Assembly: GCF_022180365.1 (NCBI RefSeq)
Contig: NZ_BQKV01000038.1
Span: forward strand, 1 to 42,563
DNA length: 42,563 bases
Direction: 5' to 3'
From: Faecalibacterium gallinarum
GTDB taxonomy: Bacteria > Bacillota > Clostridia > Oscillospirales > Ruminococcaceae
A program made the position numbers and the translations under genes. Each line of letters opens with the position of its first letter. The stretch's first letter is position 1. Below are positions 25,104 to 31,482 of the stretch, piece by piece. The notes beneath the pieces are model-generated. The model made no database searches. It was not told the DNA's origin and saw only the letters and a list, made by a program, of their open reading frames with translations.

Positions 25104-25901
25104 ATGCAAAAGAATGGAGGAAGCGAGAAGAAAAAGGTTCCGGTGATACAAATGCTTGTCGGAGTTTTTGCGGGGCTTCTTTTGATAATCGTGCTGGTGT
25201 TCGTGTTGGCGATACTTCCGCTGCAAAATGCGACAGAAGCGTACAACAGTGCGGTGGAAGAATACAATGCTGCGGCGGAGGATTACAATTCCATGCTTTC
25301 GCTCACCTGCGTTGATAACCTGGATGGGTTTCCTGAATCAGCTGAAAATCTGGAAATGGTCAATGAAGACCTGTTTTCTGTGATGAAGTCCTTCCTGGGC
25401 GGCAATACGGCAAAGAAAACGCAGGCAGACATAGAGACCTTAAAGGAGATCATGGAATATCTCTCGGATGATACAAAGATCATGGAACAGATCACGGCTC
25501 CTTCCGAAGCGTGGGTAATGGAGCGTCTGGGCCGGGTAGAGGATATTCTTGAGATCCAGCCGGTGACTTCGGACAACGATCCCAACGGTCTTCTCCATCG
25601 GGAAAATGGAGGATATACAGCCTGCATCTATTTTACATCCACAGGCATTGAATCGGCGGGCGACAGTCCGGTATCCAAGGGCACGGACGGCGGAGGCGCA
25701 GTGGAGGTGTACAGCACCGTGCAGGACGCAGAAGCCAGGTGCGAGTATTTGAGTGGCTTTGACAATACGATCTTGTATACGGGCTCGTATGCCATCGTGG
25801 GAACGATGGTGATCCGCATCTCCTATGCATATACAGATGAAGCGCAGTATGAGATGACCGATCGCATAGCAAAAGCCTTTACACAGCTGGAAACCGCCTG
25901 A
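25104..25901 (+). CDS. Single-pass membrane-anchored protein (unknown)
   Basis: A 265-aa protein with an excellent GAGGAGG site. After a short Lys-rich cytoplasmic N-terminus there is one strong transmembrane helix at about 14-40 (VFAGLLLIIVLVFVLAIL), so the remainder is probably outside the cell. Next comes a short coiled-coil-like segment, NSAVEEYNAAAEDYNSML (47-64), then a mixed alpha/beta domain. No signal cleavage site and no recognised family. It lies 39 bases after the previous gene and 58 before the next, in one apparent operon. A partner or sensor for the two glycine-rich membrane proteins is a guess. Confidence 0.82.
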   Translation: MQKNGGSEKKKVPVIQMLVGVFAGLLLIIVLVFVLAILPLQNATEAYNSAVEEYNAAAEDYNSMLSLTCVDNLDGFPESAENLEMVNEDLFSVMKSFLGGNTAKKTQADIETLKEIMEYLSDDTKIMEQITAPSEAWVMERLGRVEDILEIQPVTSDNDPNGLLHRENGGYTACIYFTSTGIESAGDSPVSKGTDGGGAVEVYSTVQDAEARCEYLSGFDNTILYTGSYAIVGTMVIRISYAYTDEAQYEMTDRIAKAFTQLETA

Positions 25902-25959
25902 TGCTTTGCAGGTCAGGATGAAAAAATCGAAGATCAAGTTTGTTGGGAAGGAATAACCT

Positions 25960-28359
25960 ATGAGCGAAAAAGAGAGCGAATCTGCACAGGTTTATGTGAC
26001 ACCGGAACTGACGGAGCAGAAGTATGATCTTGACCGGATCATTTTTGATCTGGATGCCCAAATGGATTTGCTGTCCAGCCATGCAGATGGCGGTGACTAT
26101 CTGGCGGCGATTGGAAGCGGGCTGATTTGCGGTATCCTGGATGTCGTGTGGGGAGGAACCTTTGATCTGCGGCGGGGCCGTGAGTGGAGCAGCAACCAGA
26201 TAGAGCAGTTTGTGGTGAAAGTGTCGCGTCTGACTGGCTACCCGGGAGAAGATTTGCAGGGAGCAGTACGCTTTTTGGAAAAGCAATTCTGCATCCCCAG
26301 TGACAAAAATACGCCGGATTTTGGCGGCGGACTGCAGCACCATCTCCGGGATTTTGCACACCATCCCACAGCGGCCGGTTTGGTATTTTCTCTGCTGACC
26401 CAGTTTACCCAAAAGGCCTATGGAACGGACACCAACGGAGCGTTTGTGATAGTCCCGGTTCCCAAAGAAGCTCTGGGACTGATTGGCAAAAATATTCCTG
26501 AAAAATTGTTCAACGGTGTGGTGGTCTGGTTTTTCCATCTGGTCAGTGATATGGCGGGTTCCAGCAGCACAGCCGGCAAAACGGGCGGGACCGGTATTCC
26601 TGGTCCGCTGCTGGCTATGGCAAAAGAGATGGCGGCGCTGCCTGTTTTTCAGGATAAAGATGGAAAGAACCAACTGTCTGTTTTTCTGTCGAAGCTTTTC
26701 AATGGAACACTTCTGGCGGAACATGATGAAAATGGAAAGATCCTGAAAGACACAAAATTGCAGATGGATCTTCGGGGAGAGCTGGGGCTTTTGGCCGAGC
26801 TGGCACGGCAGGCGCTGCCGGTAGCAGCCAATGAGTGCATGGTGCGGGTCTTTTACATGATCCGGAGATTGTCGGCAGCCATTCAGGAACGGAAGGCTGA
26901 TTCCTGGCAATCCTTGAAGACGCTGGACTGGCAGAAAATCCTGCCGGTTCATTCGCCTGCGCTGACCCGAATGCTGACAGTTGCGACCGGCGTTTTTACC
27001 ACAGTGGATTTCAGCGCGGCGCTGATCGGGCCGGGGAAGTGGTGGGTCTGTGTCAATTATGCAGGGATCGGCCGGTTTGCTGTGGCAATCGGACAGGATG
27101 TTGCGGTGGGCCTGCGGGCACGGGACCTTAAGCTGCTGAGAAGAATGTATGAGGAGATTCGCAGAAACACTTTCCGGCAGGAGGATGCAGATCTCTATGA
27201 AAGGATCGGATGCGGTATGGGTCAGATGGAATTTGGTTTGACCATGGAACAGGTGGAGATCCTGTACAATATCGAAGCTCTTAAAACAGAGTACGATGCG
27301 GAACATACCCAATGGCCAATTCACCGGGAAGCTCTCAAGAGTCTGAAACGGGAATGGCTGCAGGAATGGAAGAACTATATTTCAGCCGGGCTGCCCAGTT
27401 TCCTTCAGGTGGACCATGCTGTAATGCATTGGTACACAAAAGAGGAACTGATCCGGAAAATCGAGGAGAATGAGCCGCAAAAGCCGTGGCTTCGGCTGGT
27501 GCTTCTGGAGGCCATGCTGTTTGAACCCTATTATCCTTTGAGCACTGAGCAGGTGAAAAAGGGCAAAGAAACCAAAGAGATTCCCAGCACAAAATACAAA
27601 GATCTCAATGGGCCGGCTGGTTACAACCAGAAGGACGGGGACACATTTTTGGAAGAATTTTTGACCGGAAGCTATTACCAAAAAGGTACGATCGCCCGCC
27701 TGCGCAAATCCTACCAAAAGGCCATCCGAGAGATGAAGGAGACCTTAAAGACGGCAATCACTTCCATGGGTGTTGCAGCTGGGATTGCACTGGCGGCAGT
27801 CGCAGCGGCCGGAATGTTTGCACCCGCCATTGCGGTTGTGCTGGTGGGTTCCAATTTTGCTGGGTTAAGTGGTGCAGCGCTGACCAGCGCCTGTCTGGCT
27901 TACCTGGGCGGCGGCGCGATTGCGGCCGGCGGTGCAGGAATGGCGGGAGGAACCATTGCCATTGTAGGCGGCGGTGCCGTGCTGGGGCTGGGCGCAGGAA
28001 GTGCAGTTGGGGGAGGAATGACGGCCCTAAGTCTGGCGGGCAAGAAAAATACGATTCTGCAGTCTGCCAAGCTGATGGTCTCGGTGGAGGAAATCTTCCT
28101 CAACGGAGAAAAGGATTTGGCATACTCCACCAGCGTGTATGAGCAGTATGTAAAGAAAATCGAGAGCATCGAAAAGTCGGTGGTTGAGTTGCGGCTGAAA
28201 GCGGATGTGGCAGAAGCTGCAGAAAAGAAGAAACTGAATGAGCAGATCAAAGAGGCAGAAGACTCGGTTCGCGCCATGCGCATTGCCCGCAAGTCCATGA
28301 ACCGTTTTATCAGCTCCTTTGAAGTGGGGCTGTCTGCAGATACTGGAGAGCCCAGGTAA
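25960..28359 (+). CDS. Large protein with C-terminal glycine-rich membrane block (unknown)
   Basis: A 799-aa protein with GGGAAGGAA before its ATG. The N-terminal ~230 residues contain well-formed motifs (GIPGPLLAMAKEMAALPVF; FGGGLQHHLRDFAHHPTAAG near 128; NGVVVWFFHLVSDMAGSSST near 190) that look strongly conserved but belong to no family I can name. The helical middle has no obvious catalytic motif. Residues about 605-695 are an exceptional Gly/Ala-rich hydrophobic run (YLGGGAIAAGGAGMAGGTIA), then a Lys/Glu-rich coiled coil at about 720-780 near the end. This combination fits a protein that inserts into or assembles on membranes. The end of the trio is 43 bases from sfsA. Confidence 0.82.
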   Translation: MSEKESESAQVYVTPELTEQKYDLDRIIFDLDAQMDLLSSHADGGDYLAAIGSGLICGILDVVWGGTFDLRRGREWSSNQIEQFVVKVSRLTGYPGEDLQGAVRFLEKQFCIPSDKNTPDFGGGLQHHLRDFAHHPTAAGLVFSLLTQFTQKAYGTDTNGAFVIVPVPKEALGLIGKNIPEKLFNGVVVWFFHLVSDMAGSSSTAGKTGGTGIPGPLLAMAKEMAALPVFQDKDGKNQLSVFLSKLFNGTLLAEHDENGKILKDTKLQMDLRGELGLLAELARQALPVAANECMVRVFYMIRRLSAAIQERKADSWQSLKTLDWQKILPVHSPALTRMLTVATGVFTTVDFSAALIGPGKWWVCVNYAGIGRFAVAIGQDVAVGLRARDLKLLRRMYEEIRRNTFRQEDADLYERIGCGMGQMEFGLTMEQVEILYNIEALKTEYDAEHTQWPIHREALKSLKREWLQEWKNYISAGLPSFLQVDHAVMHWYTKEELIRKIEENEPQKPWLRLVLLEAMLFEPYYPLSTEQVKKGKETKEIPSTKYKDLNGPAGYNQKDGDTFLEEFLTGSYYQKGTIARLRKSYQKAIREMKETLKTAITSMGVAAGIALAAVAAAGMFAPAIAVVLVGSNFAGLSGAALTSACLAYLGGGAIAAGGAGMAGGTIAIVGGGAVLGLGAGSAVGGGMTALSLAGKKNTILQSAKLMVSVEEIFLNGEKDLAYSTSVYEQYVKKIESIEKSVVELRLKADVAEAAEKKKLNEQIKEAEDSVRAMRIARKSMNRFISSFEVGLSADTGEPR

Positions 28360-28402
28360 AGTAAGAGTCCATTTGATTTGACACAAAGAGAAAATACACA
28401 GT

Positions 28403-29068
28403 ATGAACTATAAAACCATCCTGGACGCTACCTTTCTCTCCCGCCCCAACCGTTTCATCGCCAAGGTGATGCTGGAGGGCAAGGAGGAGACCGTCCATGT
28501 CAAAAACACCGGCCGCTGCAAGGAACTCCTGCTGCCAGGGGCGGATGTCCGGCTCGAAGTGTCGGATAATCCTGCCCGCAAGACAAAATATGATCTGGTA
28601 GCCGTCCGGAAAGAAGGCCTGGGCTGGGTCAACATCGACAGCCAGGCTCCCAACAAGGTGGTAAAGGAGTGGCTGGAAACCCAGGGCTTTGACGCGATTC
28701 ACCCTGAGTTTTCCTACGGCAAATCCCGGATCGACTTCGCCATGGAAAAGGCGGGCCAGCTCTACCTGCTGGAGGTGAAGGGCTGCACTCTGGAAGTGAA
28801 CGGCATCGGCTACTTCCCGGATGCCCCCACCGAGCGGGGCGTCAAGCACCTTCAGGAACTGACCCAGGCCCAGCAGACCGGAGTCCGCTGCGAGGTGGCT
28901 TTTGTGATCCAGATGGAAGGAATCACCGAGGTGCGGCCCAATGTGGACACTCACCCGGCTTTCGGGGAGGCTCTGGCCCAGGCAAAGGCGGCTGGGGTGA
29001 AAGTTTTCTTTTTGCTCTGCCGGGTAGGCAGAGATTCTCTGGACATTGTGGATCAGAGAGAAGGATAA
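28403..29068 (+). CDS. sfsA: DNA/RNA nuclease SfsA
   Basis: A 221-aa protein of normal length for SfsA. It shows FLSRPNRFIAKVMLEGKE at the N-terminus, HVKNTGRCKELLLPGADV near 34-51, the nuclease core SRIDFAMEKAGQLYLLEVKG (about 109-128, D and ExK), and FPDAPTERGVKHLQEL near 139-154. SfsA proteins have an OB-like N-terminal domain and a PD-(D/E)XK domain and are considered sugar-fermentation-stimulation or nucleic-acid-binding nucleases; their cellular role is not well settled. The ribosome binding site is weak. Being last in a run of defence genes before a strong terminator, it may be cargo. Confidence 0.93.
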   Translation: MNYKTILDATFLSRPNRFIAKVMLEGKEETVHVKNTGRCKELLLPGADVRLEVSDNPARKTKYDLVAVRKEGLGWVNIDSQAPNKVVKEWLETQGFDAIHPEFSYGKSRIDFAMEKAGQLYLLEVKGCTLEVNGIGYFPDAPTERGVKHLQELTQAQQTGVRCEVAFVIQMEGITEVRPNVDTHPAFGEALAQAKAAGVKVFFLLCRVGRDSLDIVDQREG

Positions 29069-29104
29069 AACAAAACGCTGCCCGGTAAAGCAGCATATGG
29101 AATA

Positions 29105-29157
29105 CCGGCAGACAGAAGCAGTTTGGATGAGACTGCGACTGTCTGCCGGCATTTTTT
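29105..29157 (+). terminator. Strong intrinsic terminator after sfsA
   Basis: A perfect 11-bp stem CCGGCAGACAG/CTGTCTGCCGG (29105-29115 with 29139-29149), with a further GCAGT/ACTGC hairpin inside, followed by ATTTTTTG. It closes the long same-direction gene run that begins at 10199. Confidence 0.88.
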
Positions 29158-29159
29158 GT

Positions 29160-29661
29160 GTCTGAAGAATGAAAGACTTGGGAGGCGTTACAACCAGTCA
29201 CAGTAAACTGTGACAGATAGTTACTCCCGTCAAAGAGGAACCCAAGTTATCATTTGTAATGGGCACTTTCACAGAAATGTGTACTAAGAGTACACAAAAA
29301 TGGGTGAAAAGGTGTACTCCCAGTCACTCCCGGAGAGGAAAAATTTCTGGTATGCTTTTGCCAGAGACCACACGGCACCTTGAAAACCGAATCATTCAAC
29401 CTCCTGGTACTTCCAGACAATGATACTTCCGTAATTCGCGGCCCGGCCATGAAGAAGGCGGGGCGGCCGAAAGGCCGATGGAGCGGTGCAAATCCGCCGC
29501 CAGAGGTTCCCAACCCTCCCCGGGGTGTCGAGGACAAATAAGGGAGGAGCATGCAAAACTAATTTCAAACCACTGGCCGGAATGGAAATCTTCAGGGAAT
29601 TGGGCCTTAAAATCCGACTGAAATGAGTTCATACCCGATAAAAGAGAGGAGGCGAAAGCAG
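29160..29661 (+). other. 500-bp gene-free leader of ParB-like gene: palindromes and possible structured RNA
   Basis: No protein gene is visible. Two perfect palindromic sites occur: GTCACAGT-AA-ACTGTGAC (29197-29214) and TGTGTACT-AAG-AGTACACA (29278-29296). ACTTGGG/CCCAAGT arms at about 29176 and 29242 enclose the first. A GC-rich segment at about 29435-29545 holds CGGCC-GAAA-GGCCG (29464-29477, a GNRA tetraloop hairpin) inside a GGCGG/CCGCC pair and looks like structured RNA. GAGGAGG at 29646-29652 is the ribosome binding site of the next gene. Confidence 0.5.
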
Positions 29662-30678
29662 ATGCTGCAAAATTTGAGCATTGACCCGGAGTTTCAGAGC
29701 AAGATCCCACCGCTTACAGCAGAGGAGCGCAGCCAGCTGGAGTCCAACATTTTGGAGGAAGGCAGAATCATCAGCCCGCTGATCGTCTGGAACGGCCTGA
29801 TTGTGGACGGACACAACCGGTTTGACATCCTGAAACAGCATCCCGAGATCGAGTACACCGTTTTGGAAAAGGAATTTGCCAACCGCTACGAGGCCATCGT
29901 CTGGATCTGCAAGAACCAGCTTGGCAGGCGGAACTTGACACCAGAACAGCGGAAATACTTGATTGGAAAGCAGTATGAGGCAGAGAAAGTAAGTCGAGGT
30001 GGCGAACGTCCGAATTCACACATGAGAGATGAGAACGGTATGTTTACCGCAAAGTCACAAAATGTTACTTTGCGGTGTGATGAAGGTGTCATCAAACGAA
30101 TCGCTGACGAGAACAACGTTAGTAGGATGTTTGTGTTCAGAGCTGAAGATTTTTCTCAGGGAGTTGATGCGGCTGATGAAGCTGTCCCCGGCACCCGGGA
30201 CAAGATTCTCTCCGGCAAGGTGAAACCCACCGCAGCCGAACTGGCAGCGGTATCCAGAGCAGCACCCGAAGAACGCCCCGGCCTTGTGGCGGAGATTTGC
30301 AGGCCGCGGCAGGAGAAACGGACGGCCCGGGAAAAGCAGGCAGCTCAAGAGAAGATTGATGCCCAAGAAGCGGAGTCTCCACTGCCGGAGCTTCCAAAGC
30401 CAAACAGTGGGCGGCGAAGCCAGAGCAGGAGGATTCTGGAATCCATACGGGAAATATCGGAAAAGATGCTCCAGCCCACCGGAGAGATTGAGGAAGAGGA
30501 CATTTTCGCCGAGATGGAGGACGCCCTGGACACCCTGATCTTCCGCTGGAACACCTGCTTGCAGAACAATCCGGCGCTCTGTCTTTCGGGGCTGGAGGGC
30601 ATCCGCCGGATTGGGGAACAGGGTATAGACTTTATTAAAAATTTTGAGCAATCGATTAGGAAAGCAAATACTGGATGA
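29662..30678 (+). CDS. ParB N-terminal-domain protein (second partition-type gene)
   Basis: A 338-aa protein; the ATG at 29662 sits 9 bases after AGAGGAGG. The ParB/sulfiredoxin-type fold shows FQSKIPPLTAEERSQLESNI, GRIISPLIVWNGLIVDGHNR (the GHNR-type box, about 45-55) and WICKNQLGRRNLTPEQRKYL near 89-108. Then come a DNA-binding helical region, an Ala/Glu/Gln-rich charged linker (RTAREKQAAQEKIDAQEAES, about 220-240) and a helical C-terminus. It is more diverged from typical ParB than the protein at 3058. Such genes occur in clostridial plasmids and integrative elements. A long leader with possible operators suggests regulated expression. Confidence 0.8.
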   Translation: MLQNLSIDPEFQSKIPPLTAEERSQLESNILEEGRIISPLIVWNGLIVDGHNRFDILKQHPEIEYTVLEKEFANRYEAIVWICKNQLGRRNLTPEQRKYLIGKQYEAEKVSRGGERPNSHMRDENGMFTAKSQNVTLRCDEGVIKRIADENNVSRMFVFRAEDFSQGVDAADEAVPGTRDKILSGKVKPTAAELAAVSRAAPEERPGLVAEICRPRQEKRTAREKQAAQEKIDAQEAESPLPELPKPNSGRRSQSRRILESIREISEKMLQPTGEIEEEDIFAEMEDALDTLIFRWNTCLQNNPALCLSGLEGIRRIGEQGIDFIKNFEQSIRKANTG

Positions 30679-30802
30679 TTTAAAAACCAGCTTAAATTCT
30701 GGGATGCTGCCGACAACTCTACCATGTAAGCGAAGACCAGGAACTATGGCGTTGGGTTGTAGCCATGTTCTGACATAACGGGTTAAGGGATAGAAACGAT
30801 GA

Positions 30803-31039
30803 TTCGGCACGGAAAGGCGGCAGGGGACAGCCCTGCAGAAAGGAGCCACTACGGGAGATTTTGAGAAAAAGAGAGCAGTACCGATAGCGTCATCCGCCAA
30901 GTACCGCGAAGACGGCGTACCCAAGGAGGAGCTGGAGCGGTTTGCCCAGTTCCTACTGCCCAAGATTCAGGCATTTTATCAGTCAGAAGAGGGACAGCGA
31001 ATGTTTGAGGAGTGGAAAAAACGAAAAGTGCTTGAATAG
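30803..31039 (+). pseudogene. Small conserved element protein, apparently without a start codon
   Basis: A 78-codon open frame whose C-terminal half (AVPIASSAKYREDGVPKEEL, then ERFAQFLLPKIQAFYQSEEG and a Lys-rich end) looks like a real protein. No ATG, GTG or TTG is present in frame. The only nearby ATG (30799) is in another frame and stops after 21 codons, which suggests a frameshift at the 5' end. The promoter of the XRE gene overlaps its last codons. I do not recognise a function. Confidence 0.4.
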
Positions 31040-31060
31040 TACACAAAAATTGATTATACT
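31032..31060 (+). promoter_or_regulatory. Promoter of XRE regulator with embedded operator
   Basis: TTGAAT (31032-31037), 17 bp, TATACT (31055-31060), 35 bases before the XRE start. The spacer contains AGTACACAAAAAT (31038-31050), identical to 29289-29301, where it forms half of the TGTGTACT-AAG-AGTACACA palindrome upstream of the ParB-like gene. A repressor binding between -35 and -10 would block this promoter, so autoregulation by the XRE protein is plausible. Confidence 0.65.
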
Positions 31061-31094
31061 TGAATTAGAAAAACTGTGCAAAGGAAGAATCAAT

Positions 31095-31469
31095 ATGGAC
31101 GTATCCGTAGGAACCAGGTTGCGCGTACTGCGCAAGGACGCAGGGCTGACTCAAGTCCAGTTGGCAGCGCTGGCTGGTACCAATCAAGCTGCCATCAACC
31201 GGTATGAGACTGACCGGGCAGCGGCACCCTACCGTATCCTGGTCTGGTATGCTACCTATTTTAATGTATCACTGGATTATATCTTCGGGTTGTGCGAGGA
31301 TCCTCGTGGACGGTATGTCTGCGTCACACCAGAAGGGGCGGCAGAAGTGATACAACGCAAGCCGGATTGGAGCGAGTTTGTAGAAGCCTGCTTCACGCCA
31401 GGCAGTGAGCTGAATTGCCGCCTGAAACAGATGATCCTAAATATGGGAGAAGAAGAAAAGCATAAGTAA
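31095..31469 (+). CDS. XRE-family transcriptional regulator
   Basis: A 124-aa protein, ATG after AAGGAAGA. The N-terminal HTH (residues about 5-60) reads LRVLRKDAGLTQVQLAALAG then TNQAAINRYETDRA, a clear Cro/CI-type fold, with LVWYATYFNVSLDYIFGL completing it. The C-terminal 55 residues have no recognised domain. It lies 13 bases before the recombinase gene and probably controls its own transcription and that of the recombinase, possibly also the ParB-like gene through a shared operator half-site. Confidence 0.9.
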   Translation: MDVSVGTRLRVLRKDAGLTQVQLAALAGTNQAAINRYETDRAAAPYRILVWYATYFNVSLDYIFGLCEDPRGRYVCVTPEGAAEVIQRKPDWSEFVEACFTPGSELNCRLKQMILNMGEEEKHK

Positions 31470-31482
31470 GGAGGTATACGCC

